DNA of 64,000 bases from Corynebacterium guangdongense (lineage in GTDB: Bacteria; Actinomycetota; Actinomycetes; Mycobacteriales; Mycobacteriaceae), in contig NZ_CP047654.1 in the NCBI RefSeq assembly GCF_030408915.1, positions 1,612,001 to 1,676,000 on the forward strand. Reading direction: 5' to 3'. The notes beneath the pieces were generated by a model that was not told where the DNA came from, ran no database searches, and saw only the letters and a list, made by a program, of their open reading frames with translations. The position numbers were made by a program, and so were the translations under genes. Positions 36,829-46,551 of the stretch are shown here, piece after piece. Each line of letters starts with the position of its first letter. The first letter of the stretch is position 1.

Positions 36829-39741
36829 CTAGGTGCGCGGAACCTCCACCATCTCGTAGGCCTCGATCTGGTCGTCGACCTGGAAGTCCTGGAAGGACAG
36901 GACCATGCCGCACTCGTAACCGGCGGAGATCTCGTTGACGTCGTTCTTCTCGTGACGCAGCGACTTGACCTCGACGTCGTTGGCGATGACGGAGCCGTCG
37001 CGAACGATGCGCACCTTGGTGTTGCGCTTCATCTTGCCGTCGGTGACCATGCAACCGGCGATGTTGCCGATGGCGGAGGCCTTGAAGATCGCACGGATTT
37101 CGGCCTTGCCGACCTCGCGCTCCTCGTAGACCGGCTTGAGCATGCCGGTCAGGGCCTGCTCGACCTCTTCGATCGCCTTGTAGATGACCGTGTAGTAACG
37201 GATCTCCACGCCCTCCTGGTTGGCTTCCTCGGTGGCCTTGCCCTCAGCGCGGACGTTGAAGGCGATGATGACCGCGTCGGATGCTGCGGCGAGGGAGACG
37301 TTGGTCTGGGTGACTGCACCGACGCCGCGGTCGATGATGTTCAGCTCCACCTCGTCGTCGATCTCGATCTCGAGCAGCGAGGACTCCAGCGCCTCGACCG
37401 AACCCGCGTTGTCACCCTTGAGGATGATGTTGAGGGTGCTGGTCTCCTTGAGGACGGAATCCAGGTCAGCCAGGGAGACGCGCTTCTTACGGCGGGCCTG
37501 CTCGGCGGAACGCTTGCGGGCGTCACGCTGGGCGGCGATCTGACGCGCGACGCGGTCGTCCTCGACCACCAGCAGGTTGTCGCCCGCCCCCGGCACCGCG
37601 TTCAGACCCTGCACCTGGACCGGACGGGACGGACCCGCCTCCTCGACGTCCTCGCCCCACTCGTCGACCATGCGGCGGACACGACCGTAGGCGCCGCCGA
37701 CGACGATGGATTCGCCGACGCGGAGGGTACCGCGCTGGACGATGACCGTCGCGACCGGGCCGCGGCCACGGTCGAGGTGAGCCTCGATGGCCAGGCCCTG
37801 GGCGTCCATCTCCGGGTTCGCCTGCAGATCGAGCTCTGCGTCGGCGGTCAGGACGATGGCCTCGAGCAACCCGTCGATGTTGATGTTCTCACGGGCGGAG
37901 ATGTCGACGAACTGGGTGTCGCCGCCGTACTCCTCCGGGATGATGCCGTACTCGGTGAGCTGGCCGCGGATCTTCTCCGGCTGTGCCTCCGGCTTATCGA
38001 TCTTGTTGACCGCGACGACGATCGGGATGCCCGCGGCCTTGGCGTGGTTGATCGCCTCGACCGTCTGCGGCATGACGCCGTCATCGGCGGCCACGACCAG
38101 CACAGCCAGGTCGGTGGACTGCGCGCCACGGGCACGCATGGCGGTGAATGCCTCGTGACCCGGGGTGTCCAGGAAGGTCAGCGTGCGCAGCTCGCCGTCG
38201 ACCTCCGACTGGACCTGGTAGGCGCCGATGCCCTGGGTGATGCCGCCTGCCTCGCCCTTGCCGACGTTCGCCTTACGGATGGTGTCCAGCAGGCGGGTCT
38301 TGCCGTGGTCGACGTGACCCATGACCGAGACCACCGGCGGACGCTGCTCGAGAGCAGCCTCGCCGCCCTCGTCCTCGCCGAACTGCAGGTCGAAGGACTC
38401 GAGCAACTCGCGGTCCTCATCCTCCGGAGAGACGACCTGGACGTTGTAGTTGATTTCGGCGCCGAGCAGCTGCAGGGTCTCCTCAGAGACCGAGGCGGTC
38501 GCGGTGACCATCTCGCCCAAGTTGAACAGGGCCTGGACCAGGGCTGCCGGATCCGCACCGATCTTGTCGGCGAAGTCGGCCAGGGACGCGCCCTGGCGCA
38601 GGCGGATGGTCTCGCCACGGCCGTCGGGCAGGCGAATGCCGCCGACGACGTTGGGCTGCCGCATCTCCTCGTACTCGTTGCGCTTCTGACGCTTCGACTT
38701 ACGTCCGCGACGCGGTGCGCCACCCGGACGGCCGAAGGCGCCGGCGGTGCCGCCACGACGGCCGCCGCGGCCGCCGACCGGCCCACCCGTGCCGCCCGGA
38801 CGACCCGGTGCGCCACCACGGCCACCACGGCCGGAACCGGCTCCGCCGCGGCCACCGGCCGCGCCGGACTTGGCGGGCATCTGGCCCGGGGACGGGTGCG
38901 AGGGCATCATGGCCGGGGACGGTCGCTTGCCGCCGCCCTGGCCACCACCCGGACGCGGCGCCGGACGCTCGCCGGAGCCCGGCTTGCCGCCCGCGGCCGG
39001 ACGGCCCTGGCCCTTGGCGCCCGGGCCACCCTGGCCCGGACGACCCGGCTTGCCGCCGTCCTTGCGGCCGCCGCCCGGACGCGGTGCCGGACGCTCAGCC
39101 GTGCCTGCGGAGAACGGGTTGTTGGCGACGCGGGGCTTTCCGCCCGGCTTCGGCATCGGACGCGGCATCGGGCGGGCAGCGCCTGCTGCGTCCCCCGGGG
39201 TTGCGGCCGGCTTTGCTGCCGCCGAGTCCTGGGCCGGTGCGGCGGCGCCCGGCTTCGGGGTGGTGCCGCCCGGACGCGGGGTCGGACGGGTGGCCGACTT
39301 GGGCGCCGCTGCCGCGGACTCCTGCTGCGTGGCCTCCGGCCGTGCTGCGGCGGCCTTGGCCTGCGGGGCCGCGTCACCCGGGGTGGGTGCTGCCGCGGTC
39401 GGCTTCGGTGCAGCCGTGGCCGGCTTCGGAGTGGCTGCCGCCGGCTTCGGCGTGGTCGCCGCCGGCTTCGGGGCGCCCGGCTTGGCGGCGCCCGGCTTGG
39501 GTGCGCCCGGCTTGGGTGCGCCCGGCTTGGGTGCGCCCGGCTTCGGGGCGCCGGCCGACTGGCCGGTGTTCGTGTCTGCGGAATCTCCGTAGAACGTGCG
39601 CATCTTACGAATCACCGGGGATTCGATGGTCGACGATGCGGTCTTGACAAATTCGCCCTGCTCCTTGAGCGTGGCGAGAAGTTCCTTGCTTGTTACGCCG
39701 AGCTCCTTGGCGAGCTCATGAACGCGTAGCTTTCCGGGCAC
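36829..39741 (-). CDS. infB: Translation initiation factor IF-2
   Basis: 970-aa GTPase that brings initiator tRNA to the 30S subunit. N-terminal IF2_N motif ([19 protein letters not shown]), then a disordered Ala/Pro/Gly/Lys-rich region to about residue 360 containing a KPGAP repeat. The G domain follows: G1 [13 protein letters not shown]3 DTPGHEAF, G4 NKID; domains II-IV and the fMet-tRNA-binding end follow. The start is GTG at 39741 with GAGGAG five bases upstream. Upstream are ylxR, nusA and rimP, the usual order. Confidence 0.96.
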   Translation of the reverse strand: MPGKLRVHELAKELGVTSKELLATLKEQGEFVKTASSTIESPVIRKMRTFYGDSADTNTGQSAGAPKPGAPKPGAPKPGAPKPGAAKPGAPKPAATTPKPAAATPKPATAAPKPTAAAPTPGDAAPQAKAAAARPEATQQESAAAAPKSATRPTPRPGGTTPKPGAAAPAQDSAAAKPAATPGDAAGAARPMPRPMPKPGGKPRVANNPFSAGTAERPAPRPGGGRKDGGKPGRPGQGGPGAKGQGRPAAGGKPGSGERPAPRPGGGQGGGKRPSPAMMPSHPSPGQMPAKSGAAGGRGGAGSGRGGRGGAPGRPGGTGGPVGGRGGRRGGTAGAFGRPGGAPRRGRKSKRQKRNEYEEMRQPNVVGGIRLPDGRGETIRLRQGASLADFADKIGADPAALVQALFNLGEMVTATASVSEETLQLLGAEINYNVQVVSPEDEDRELLESFDLQFGEDEGGEAALEQRPPVVSVMGHVDHGKTRLLDTIRKANVGKGEAGGITQGIGAYQVQSEVDGELRTLTFLDTPGHEAFTAMRARGAQSTDLAVLVVAADDGVMPQTVEAINHAKAAGIPIVVAVNKIDKPEAQPEKIRGQLTEYGIIPEEYGGDTQFVDISARENINIDGLLEAIVLTADAELDLQANPEMDAQGLAIEAHLDRGRGPVATVIVQRGTLRVGESIVVGGAYGRVRRMVDEWGEDVEEAGPSRPVQVQGLNAVPGAGDNLLVVEDDRVARQIAAQRDARKRSAEQARRKKRVSLADLDSVLKETSTLNIILKGDNAGSVEALESSLLEIEIDDEVELNIIDRGVGAVTQTNVSLAAASDAVIIAFNVRAEGKATEEANQEGVEIRYYTVIYKAIEEVEQALTGMLKPVYEEREVGKAEIRAIFKASAIGNIAGCMVTDGKMKRNTKVRIVRDGSVIANDVEVKSLRHEKNDVNEISAGYECGMVLSFQDFQVDDQIEAYEMVEVPRT
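39466..39554. repeat. 15-bp tandem repeat in infB
   Basis: About six 15-bp units, of which three (39496-39510, 39511-39525, 39526-39540) are identical CTTGGGTGCGCCCGG and the flanking ones differ by a few bases. On the coding strand each unit adds one PGAPK pentapeptide to the IF-2 linker. In-frame copy change would be tolerated, so this is a possible strain-typing VNTR. Confidence 0.9.
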
Positions 39742-39845
39742 TTTTCTCCTCTGAGTTTAGCTAGAGGACGGTGCGCCGGAAGGCTGCCCGACCTCTAGGT
39801 ATTGCTGTGGACTTTCATCGCTGATGCTTCATCGCTGTGTGCTCA

Positions 39846-40205
39846 TCAGTGTTCGGTCTTCCTTATAATGTCGGGTCGTTCTGCAAGTTCTGCGAGATAC
39901 GTGCGTACATGACCTGTCTCCACCGGGGTGGACGTACGGAGAGCGCGCCCGAAGGCCCGACGCTGCTCCGCAAGCTCGAGTGCGGCAATCGTCGGCGTGA
40001 GCCAGGCTCCGCGTCCGGGCAGGTTCCGGTCGGGATCCGCGAGGACGCGGCCGGATTCTGGCTGGGCGGGATCCAGGACAACCCGGAGAAGATCCACATC
40101 GGGGTGACGCGCTCGCGTCGCGATGCAGGTACGAATGCGGCGGGAACGCGGTGGCACGTCCTGCGCGGGTGCGCTTGACGCGATGATGGCGCTCGACTGG
40201 GGCAT
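39846..40205 (-). CDS. ylxR: YlxR (DUF448) RNA-binding protein
   Basis: 119 aa from ATG 40205 ([16 protein letters not shown]), inside a longer spurious frame. [20 protein letters not shown] followed by [18 protein letters not shown] and [16 protein letters not shown] fit YlxR: a C-x-[A/V] start, GRGAY/W loop and basic helix. YlxR is a nucleoid-associated/RNA-binding protein that acts in ribosome-related regulation. AAGGAG lies five bases before the ATG, which decides the start. It is between nusA and infB as in other bacteria, but a terminator-like hairpin (40283-40311) separates it from nusA. Confidence 0.9.
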   Translation of the reverse strand: MPQSSAIIASSAPAQDVPPRSRRIRTCIATRARHPDVDLLRVVLDPAQPESGRVLADPDRNLPGRGAWLTPTIAALELAEQRRAFGRALRTSTPVETGHVRTYLAELAERPDIIRKTEH

Positions 40206-40282
40206 TCGTCTCCTTCTCGTGTCTGTCCTACGGCTCCGTGATACGGCGATCGGCACATGGGCCGAGAGCCAGTTTACGACAA

Positions 40283-40311
40283 AGACACCGAAAACTGAAC
40301 TTTCGGTGTCT
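40283..40311 (-). terminator. Terminator-like hairpin between nusA and ylxR
   Basis: Perfect 11-bp arms AGACACCGAAA and TTTCGGTGTCT (40283-40293, 40301-40311) with a 7-nt loop; on the minus strand followed by TTGTCGTAAAC. It stands in the 169-nt gap between nusA and ylxR, where the operon normally continues. Confidence 0.75.
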
Positions 40312-40374
40312 CTGAGGTTTGTGAGATTGCGCCCGGGTCGGCGGGGGCGGGGCCGGTTTCCGGGTGTGGCCCGC

Positions 40375-41394
40375 CTATGCCTGGTCGGAATGAATGTCGA
40401 TCTTCCAGCCGGTGAGGCGGGCGGCCAGGCGGGCGTTCTGCCCCTCCTTGCCGATGGCCAGCGAGAGCTGGTAGTCCGGCACGGTGACCTTGGCCTCCTG
40501 CGCCTCGGCGTCGAGAATCTCGACACGCACGACCTTGGAGGGCGCCAGGGCGTTGCCGACGAAGACCGCCGGGTCCTCGTCGTAGTCGATGATGTCGATC
40601 TTCTCGCCGCCGAGCGCGGCCATGATGTTGTTGACGCGCTGTCCCTTCGGCCCGATGCAGGCACCCTTGGCGTTGATGCCCTTGGCGCGCCCGACCACCG
40701 CCACCTTGGATCGGTGGCCCGCCTCGCGGGCGATGGCGACGATCTCGACGGCTCCGTCGGCGACCTCGGGAACCTCCAGCTCGAAGATGCCGCGGACCAG
40801 CTCCGGGTGCGTGCGCGAGAGGTTGACCTGGACGTTGGCGTTGGACTGGTTGACGTCCACGATGTAGGCCTTGACCCGGTCGCCGTGGACGAGCTTCTCG
40901 CCCGGAATCTGCTCGGCAGGCAGGAGGATGCCGTCCTGGGCGTCGAGTTCGGTGCCGAGCTGGACGACGACGATGCCACGCTCGTTGGCCCGGACGTCGC
41001 GCTGGACGACGCCGGAGACCACGCGACCCGCATAGCCGGAGTACTCCTCGTAGGTGCGGCCGGCCTCGGCCTCGCGCAGGCGTCGGACGATGGCGTCGCG
41101 GACGGTCTTGGCGCCGACACGCGCGAAGTTCGCGGGGGTGTCCTCATACTCGGAGGTGACGGCGCCCTCGTCGTCAAGCTCGGAGACGATGACGGTGACG
41201 TCGCCGGTGTCGGCATCGATCTCGACGCGGGTCTTGCTGTGCGGGTCCTCGATCGCGGCCTGCACGCCGTCCTCGCCGAAGCGGTACTCGCGGTAGGCGT
41301 ACAGCAGCGCGCCCGCGATGGTGGTCATCATGTCCTCGGCGGGGATTCCCTGGGAGGATTCAATGGCCCGGATCGCGTCGATGTCGATATTCAC
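40375..41394 (-). CDS. nusA: Transcription termination/antitermination factor NusA
   Basis: 339 aa. Binds RNA polymerase and modulates pausing, termination and rRNA antitermination. The N-terminal domain starts [18 protein letters not shown], followed by S1 ([19 protein letters not shown]) and two KH domains ([35 protein letters not shown]). As in other actinobacteria it lacks the C-terminal acidic repeats. The start is GTG at 41394, with AGAGGA six bases upstream, overlapping the rimP TGA. Confidence 0.95.
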   Translation of the reverse strand: MNIDIDAIRAIESSQGIPAEDMMTTIAGALLYAYREYRFGEDGVQAAIEDPHSKTRVEIDADTGDVTVIVSELDDEGAVTSEYEDTPANFARVGAKTVRDAIVRRLREAEAGRTYEEYSGYAGRVVSGVVQRDVRANERGIVVVQLGTELDAQDGILLPAEQIPGEKLVHGDRVKAYIVDVNQSNANVQVNLSRTHPELVRGIFELEVPEVADGAVEIVAIAREAGHRSKVAVVGRAKGINAKGACIGPKGQRVNNIMAALGGEKIDIIDYDEDPAVFVGNALAPSKVVRVEILDAEAQEAKVTVPDYQLSLAIGKEGQNARLAARLTGWKIDIHSDQA

Positions 41395-41945
41395 TTGTTG
41401 TCCTCTCGCCACTTCGTGGCTTCTGCGTAGCTCAAACCCGACAGCTCTAATTCCGCTGCCGGGGGATTGTTGAACTCAATTTCTACCACTGCGGAGTCCA
41501 CATCTGAAAGTCGCTTCTCGACGACGTCCTCACCTCCCGGCTTCTTCCTGCCGTGGGCGATGAGGATGACGGAGGTCTCGTCGTCGTTGAGCGCGCCGAT
41601 GCGCCAGACGTGCGCACCGTCGACCTTGACCAGCCGGTGGCGGTTGCGGCGCCAGTGGCGCGAGGCGGTCAGGGGCAGGTCAACGCCCGGAGTGGAGACT
41701 TCCAGGGTGTAGCCGGCGCCGAAGTTGGCGCTGCCGGAGGCCTCGGCGGCGTCGAAAAGCTCGGAAACGTCGGTGGCCACCTCCTCGATCTCATCGAGCG
41801 TCGGCCGGGCGTCCGAATCCAGCCGGATCGCGACGACGGACTTCTTTCCGGCGCGGGTGACCTTGATCTCCTCGACGTCGAGCCCGCGGGGGTCGACGGC
41901 GGGCGCGATCAGCTGGGCGAGTTCTTCAACAGTCGGGAATGCCAT
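41391..41945 (-). CDS. rimP: Ribosome maturation factor RimP
   Basis: 184 aa. Assists 30S assembly. Typical features: FPTVEELAQLIAPAVDPRGL, GYTLEVSTPGVDLPLTASRHW and the Sm-like C-terminal barrel. TAAGCT (41953-41958, minus strand) lies 7 nt before the ATG, so the rimP-nusA mRNA is probably leaderless. The divergent lipoprotein gene begins 38 bp away. Confidence 0.93.
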   Translation of the reverse strand: MAFPTVEELAQLIAPAVDPRGLDVEEIKVTRAGKKSVVAIRLDSDARPTLDEIEEVATDVSELFDAAEASGSANFGAGYTLEVSTPGVDLPLTASRHWRRNRHRLVKVDGAHVWRIGALNDDETSVILIAHGRKKPGGEDVVEKRLSDVDSAVVEIEFNNPPAAELELSGLSYAEATKWREDNK

Positions 41946-41952
41946 GCCGGAC

Positions 41953-41975
41953 AGCTTATCCCCTGTCGGTACAGT
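41953..41975. promoter_or_regulatory. Divergent leaderless promoters of rimP and the DUF4439 lipoprotein
   Basis: TAAGCT on the minus strand (41953-41958) serves rimP; TACAGT on the plus strand (41970-41975) is 8 nt before the DUF4439 ATG at 41984. The -10 boxes are 11 bp apart and the start codons 38 bp apart. Confidence 0.6.
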
Positions 41976-41983
41976 GGCTGACC

Positions 41984-42796
41984 ATGAACCGTGGTCTCCG
42001 CCTGCTCGCCGCCGCCGCCCTGGCCTCCACGCTGGCCGGCTGTTCCGTCGTCGACGCTCTGGGTCCCTCGGCGAACAGCCAGGTCCTCACCCTCGGCCAG
42101 CTCGCCGAGTCGGACGCCGAGGCCTGGTCAGGCGAGGCCGCGGACCTGCGCGCGCACCACGCCCGGGACCTGTTCGCCGAAGTCGAGCGCCTCTGCGGCA
42201 CCGACGAGGAGGGCCGGATCCCCGAGTCCTGCGACTACGAGCGAGCCAATCCGGAGGTCACGGCCCACGAGGACGCCGCCGGTTCCCTGGCCGAGTACGT
42301 CGACCTCATCCCGGCGGCGCCGGCGGAGTCGCGCGAACTGCTCACCGCGCAGGCCGTCGATCTCGCGGCGCTGGCCGACCAACCCCCCGCGGCTCCGGAG
42401 CTGAGCCCGGCGGACGCCGAGCTCGCCAGGGATCTTCTGCGCCGCGAATTCGCCGCCGTCTACGCGCTGGATCTGGCCCAGGCGTACACGGACCCGGCCG
42501 ACACGGCCGCCCTGGATACGCTCATCGACGCCCACGACACCCGGGTCAGACTTCTGGAAGACGCCCTGGGCCCCACCGGTGACGTGCCGGTCGCCGAGGC
42601 CGGTTACGCCGTCCCCGAGACGGAGGCCCCCTCGGATCCGGCCGGTGCACGTTCCTTCGCCGTCGACGTCGAGCACTCCCTGGTGCAGTCGTGGGCGCAG
42701 GCGGCCGCCCAGGTCGACGGGGCGTCGCTGGGCTGGTTTCTCGCCCTGGCCGGTGACGCCGCCCGCGCCCTCGAGGATTCTGCCCTAGCGCGGTAG
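41984..42796 (+). CDS. DUF4439 lipoprotein
   Basis: 270 aa. Signal peptide with lipobox LAGC (Cys20); the rest is mostly alpha-helical, acidic and Ala-rich, with a C-terminal four-helix ferritin-like DUF4439 domain (from about residue 130: DAELARDLLRREFAAVYALDL onwards). Function unknown. It is a neighbour of rimP in many corynebacteria. The start at 41984 gives a good signal peptide. It overlaps the convergent TDT gene by 12 bp at its 3' end. Confidence 0.85.
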   Translation: MNRGLRLLAAAALASTLAGCSVVDALGPSANSQVLTLGQLAESDAEAWSGEAADLRAHHARDLFAEVERLCGTDEEGRIPESCDYERANPEVTAHEDAAGSLAEYVDLIPAAPAESRELLTAQAVDLAALADQPPAAPELSPADAELARDLLRREFAAVYALDLAQAYTDPADTAALDTLIDAHDTRVRLLEDALGPTGDVPVAEAGYAVPETEAPSDPAGARSFAVDVEHSLVQSWAQAAAQVDGASLGWFLALAGDAARALEDSALAR

Positions 42797-43846
42797 CGCG
42801 GGCAGCTGGTTGCGGCGGCCCTTGCTCAGGGACACGACCATCGTGCCCAGCGTCAGCGACCAGGCCAGCACCCCCACCCAGACCCAGGCGCCGCCGACGG
42901 TCGCCGTCAGCGGCAGACTGTCCGCCTCCCCGAGCTGGATGCCGGCCACCGCGTACATCCCCAGCGGGAAGACCATGCTCCACTGCGCGGTGCTGTAGTG
43001 CAGCGGGATGCGGTGCACGATGTGGCGCCAGTACCCGATCGCCAGCAGCGCCGGGATGAGCGCCGAGGCGAAGGACCACATGATGACCCCGACGCCGGCG
43101 ATGAGGCCCTGCGTGGCCGTGACCATCGGCGAACTCTCCGGGGGCAGGGACACGATCTGCGAACCGCCGACCACGGTGATCGCCATCGCCCCCATCGTCA
43201 CCCAGTAGGACTGGTTCATGTCCGCCGGCCCCACCGGCTGGCTGGCGAGGCGGACCACGACGAGGGCGGCGACGACAAAGTAGAGCACCGTTCCGGAGGA
43301 CCAGCCGAGGACCGCGATCGTCGACAGGCCCCGGGCCCACTCCGGGAACACCGGGGCCAATGTCGTGGCGAGGACGGCGATGGACTGCGCCGCCACCACC
43401 CACACGAACCAGGAACCGTCGACGTGCTTCAGCGGCGGGGTCGGCCCGCCGAGAACAGCCAGCCACGGCACGACGTAACCGAGGGCCACCCCGGCCACCA
43501 CCGAGACGATCAGCAGGATCAACGCGGGGAGTCCGTGACCGTGCTCCGCGAGGGCGACGCCCAGGACGTTGGTGCCGGCGATGAAGGTGAAGGAGCCGAA
43601 GGACCGCCCCGGGTTGCGCAGGTCCAGGGCGACCAGGCGGGGCCAGCGCAGCAGCCGTGTCGCGTTGGCCACGACCAGGAGCACATAGGCGACGGCGGCC
43701 ACGGCCGTCATCGTCCACGAGACCGCGCCCAGGCCGATGTGATGCAGCCCGACAGCGACGATTCCGGTGGCCATGACGAAGCCGTAGGAACCCAGTGGCA
43801 GCGCCCTGAGATAGCCGCCCAGTCGTGCCCGCAGCCGTCCAGCCAT
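42785..43846 (-). CDS. TDT-family (tellurite resistance/C4-dicarboxylate type) membrane protein
   Basis: 353 aa with about ten hydrophobic segments in the SLAC1/TehA-like fold. GSYGFVMATGIVAVGLHHIG and SMVFPLGMYAVAG are typical of the family. Members move dicarboxylates, sulfite or other anions; specificity cannot be assigned. AGAAGGA precedes the ATG at 43846. It overlaps the DUF4439 gene tail to tail, and is a single gene between it and the MMPL gene. Confidence 0.84.
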   Translation of the reverse strand: MAGRLRARLGGYLRALPLGSYGFVMATGIVAVGLHHIGLGAVSWTMTAVAAVAYVLLVVANATRLLRWPRLVALDLRNPGRSFGSFTFIAGTNVLGVALAEHGHGLPALILLIVSVVAGVALGYVVPWLAVLGGPTPPLKHVDGSWFVWVVAAQSIAVLATTLAPVFPEWARGLSTIAVLGWSSGTVLYFVVAALVVVRLASQPVGPADMNQSYWVTMGAMAITVVGGSQIVSLPPESSPMVTATQGLIAGVGVIMWSFASALIPALLAIGYWRHIVHRIPLHYSTAQWSMVFPLGMYAVAGIQLGEADSLPLTATVGGAWVWVGVLAWSLTLGTMVVSLSKGRRNQLPALPR

Positions 43847-43991
43847 GTCCTTCTCCCGTTCCTCACCGATTCAGGGGTTTATTCAATCACGGGTCATTGA
43901 AAGGTCCCGATCCAGGCGTCGGCCCATCACGCGGAACTGCCCGCGTACTGTGGGAAACCTGTAGAAGCACCTGACCAGAAAGGCAACCGTC

Positions 43992-45971
43992 ATGTCAGTC
44001 CGCTCCGCCCACACATCCCGCTGGGTGGCCCTCCTCATCCTGGTCCTCGGGTTCGGCGCGCTATTCGCCGGCGCCGCGACGAAACCGGTGAATCCCACCG
44101 CGTCTCTCCCGGACGGGGCCGATTCCAGCCGCGTCGCCGAGATCGTCGACGCCCAGCCGGGTGACAACGGCAACACCGCACTCATCTTCCTCGAGGGCCC
44201 GATCAACCCCGCGCAGCTGGCGCCCCTGGGCGAACAGTTCGGCGGCCCCGCCATCCCGAACGAGGACCTCACGGCGGCGCTCATCCCCGTACAGGTCGAG
44301 GCCGAGGGGTTGACCGGTAACGCCGAGGCGGTCAACGAGCTGCGCGATCAGGTCGCGGCGGCCGTTCCCGAGGGAGTGACCGGGCGGGTCACCGGCCCCG
44401 CCGCCATCCAGGCCGACCTGTCCAACGTGTTCTCCGGAGCGTCCTTCCTGCTCCTGGGCGTCACCGCGGCCATCGTGGCCGTCCTGCTGGTGGTCACCTA
44501 CCGCTCGCCCATCCTGTGGATCGTGCCACTGCTGGTCATCGGCGTCGCCGACCGGGTCGCGGCCACCGTCGTGACCTGGGTGCTCGCGGCCGTGGGGGCC
44601 AGCTGGGACGAGTCCACCCTCGGCATCCTTTCCGTGCTGGTCTTCGGCGCCGGCACCAACTACGCCCTGCTGCTGATCTCCCGCTACCGCGACGAGCTGA
44701 CCAGACACGAGGACCGCTTTGCCGCCATGGCCGCGGCCTGGGGGCCGACGGCGAAGACCGTGACCTTGTCCGCGGTCACCGTCGCCATCGGCGTCGGCTG
44801 CCTGCTTCTCTCGCTGACCCCGTCCACCCGTGGCCTGGGTCTGGCCTCCGCCGTGGGCGTGCTCATCGCCCTCTTCTTCGCGGTGTTCTGCCTACCCGGA
44901 ATGCTCGTCCTCTTTGGTCGCTGGATCTTCTGGCCCAAGCGGCCGGACTACGGAACCGAGGTCAACCACCGGTTCTGGGACCGCATCGGTGGCCGGGTGC
45001 GCCGACGTCCGGGCGTGATCGCCGGCGCCTCCCTGGCGCTGCTGGCGGTCGCCTCGCTCGGCGCCTTGCAGATCTCGACCGGCCTGAGCCAGGCCGAGCA
45101 GTTCCTCGACACCCCGGAGTCGATCACCGCCGCCGAGGACCTCGGCCAAGCTTTCCCGAACCAGTCCGCCACCCCGGCCCAGGTCGCCACGACACAGCCT
45201 GAGGACGTCACCGCGGTGCTGGAGGAGACCGGGGCCACGGTCACCCCGTCCGGACAACCGGTCGACGGCTGGACGGCGCTCCAGGTCTCCACCGAGGCCG
45301 ACACCGGGCAGCTGCGGGAGACGCTGACTGGCACTGACGCTCTCGTCGGTGGCCAGGACGCGCAGCTCTACGACACGGAACAGGCCGCCGAACGTGACCG
45401 CGGCATCATCTTCCCGCTCGTTCTCGCGCTGATCTTCCTGGCCCTGGTGCTCGTGCTGCGCTCACTGGTCGCCCCGCTCATCATGGTCGCCTCCGTGCTC
45501 CTGACGAACCTCGCGGCGCTCGGCCTGGGCTGGTGGATCTCCACCGGTGTCCTGGGTTTCACCACCTTCGACTCCACCACCCCGCTCTACTCCTTCGTGT
45601 TCTTGGTGGCGCTGGGCATCGACTACACGATCTTCCTCATCACCCGGGCCCGTGACGACGCCCGCCGGGTCGGCACCAAGGAAGGTGTGCTCACCGCGCT
45701 GTCCGCGACCGGCGGCGTCATCACCTCGGCCGGCATCCTGCTGGCCGCGGTGTTCGCCGCCCTGGGTGTGCTGCCGTTGGTGGTCCTCGCCCAGATCGGC
45801 ATCGTCATCTGCATCGGCGTCCTGCTGGACACCCTGGTCGTGCGCACCCTGCTGGTGCCGTCGATCGTCCAGCTTCTCGGGGAAAAGTTCTGGTGGCCGT
45901 CCCGGGTCGACTCGAAGGTCGATCCCCGGACGGCCACCACTGAGGCGGTTACAGGTCGCGCAGACGCGTGA
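43992..45971 (+). CDS. MMPL-family transporter
   Basis: 659-aa RND-type membrane protein with an N-terminal helix, an extracytoplasmic loop, and two blocks of about five to six helices separated by a second loop. SDE-type motif LGIDYTIFLITRARDDARRV and GTNYALLLISRYRDELTRHE are the GxxxD(Y/N) repeats. MMPL proteins move mycolates, lipids or drugs; C. glutamicum has several, and the nearest role is unclear. AGAAAGG lies eight bases before the ATG. It overlaps the GNAT gene 3' to 3' by 23 bp. Confidence 0.88.
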   Translation: MSVRSAHTSRWVALLILVLGFGALFAGAATKPVNPTASLPDGADSSRVAEIVDAQPGDNGNTALIFLEGPINPAQLAPLGEQFGGPAIPNEDLTAALIPVQVEAEGLTGNAEAVNELRDQVAAAVPEGVTGRVTGPAAIQADLSNVFSGASFLLLGVTAAIVAVLLVVTYRSPILWIVPLLVIGVADRVAATVVTWVLAAVGASWDESTLGILSVLVFGAGTNYALLLISRYRDELTRHEDRFAAMAAAWGPTAKTVTLSAVTVAIGVGCLLLSLTPSTRGLGLASAVGVLIALFFAVFCLPGMLVLFGRWIFWPKRPDYGTEVNHRFWDRIGGRVRRRPGVIAGASLALLAVASLGALQISTGLSQAEQFLDTPESITAAEDLGQAFPNQSATPAQVATTQPEDVTAVLEETGATVTPSGQPVDGWTALQVSTEADTGQLRETLTGTDALVGGQDAQLYDTEQAAERDRGIIFPLVLALIFLALVLVLRSLVAPLIMVASVLLTNLAALGLGWWISTGVLGFTTFDSTTPLYSFVFLVALGIDYTIFLITRARDDARRVGTKEGVLTALSATGGVITSAGILLAAVFAALGVLPLVVLAQIGIVICIGVLLDTLVVRTLLVPSIVQLLGEKFWWPSRVDSKVDPRTATTEAVTGRADA

Positions 45972-46551
45972 TCGGGCCCGCCTCCGGGTCCTCGAGAGCC
46001 GCGAGGATCCGGCGGTGCCGCTCGGCCCGCTCCCCGAGCGCCTTCGGCACGTGCACCCCCGGGTTGTCCGGGGCCAGCACCTTCTCGAACCCCAGGTAGG
46101 GAAGTTCCGTTGAATCAACCGTGGTGTCGTAGAGCGGCGTGAAACCGAGGTGGAGGTACATCGCCTTGGCCTCCGGCTGCAACGGGCCGGTGGTCAGGTA
46201 GGCGTTGCGATAACCGCGGGCCACGATCTCCGACTCGAGCAGCGTGATGATGCGCCTCGACAGCCCCCGGCGCCGGTGCGCGGCCGAGGTCCAGACCCGC
46301 TTGATCTCGGCGGTCTCGTCGTCGAGATACATGAAACCGCCGCCGGCGACGATCTCGCCGTCCAACTCGAGCAGGTAGAAGCCGCCGTACGGCGAGGTCA
46401 TCAGTTCGGCCGGATAGCGCGCGAGCTCCTCGGCCGGATCGATGTCCTCCCGCTCGCCGTAGCGCTCGAGGTAGTCCGCGGAGATGGCGTCGACCAGCAC
46501 CTTCGCCTCCGGCGAGTCGATGGTGGTGCGGATCAGCCGGGGCTCAGCCAC
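45949..46551 (-). CDS. GNAT-family N-acetyltransferase
   Basis: 200 aa. Acetyl-CoA-dependent transferase of unknown acceptor. Motif A is [15 protein letters not shown], with a preceding strand [19 protein letters not shown] and a C-terminal part [12 protein letters not shown]. Its start codon overlaps the end of proS by 8 nt, so it is probably coupled to proS. Confidence 0.87.
   Translation of the reverse strand: MAEPRLIRTTIDSPEAKVLVDAISADYLERYGEREDIDPAEELARYPAELMTSPYGGFYLLELDGEIVAGGGFMYLDDETAEIKRVWTSAAHRRRGLSRRIITLLESEIVARGYRNAYLTTGPLQPEAKAMYLHLGFTPLYDTTVDSTELPYLGFEKVLAPDNPGVHVPKALGERAERHRRILAALEDPEAGPITRLRDL

Noticed and set aside
36952..39729. 925-codon plus-strand frame opposite infB
   Set aside because: Antisense of infB, driven by GC bias in codon position 3. 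infB itself is unmistakable.
40206..41216. Long minus-strand frame upstream of ylxR
   Set aside because: It is the out-of-frame shadow of nusA. Only the last 119 codons from ATG 40205 (after a strong SD) are YlxR.
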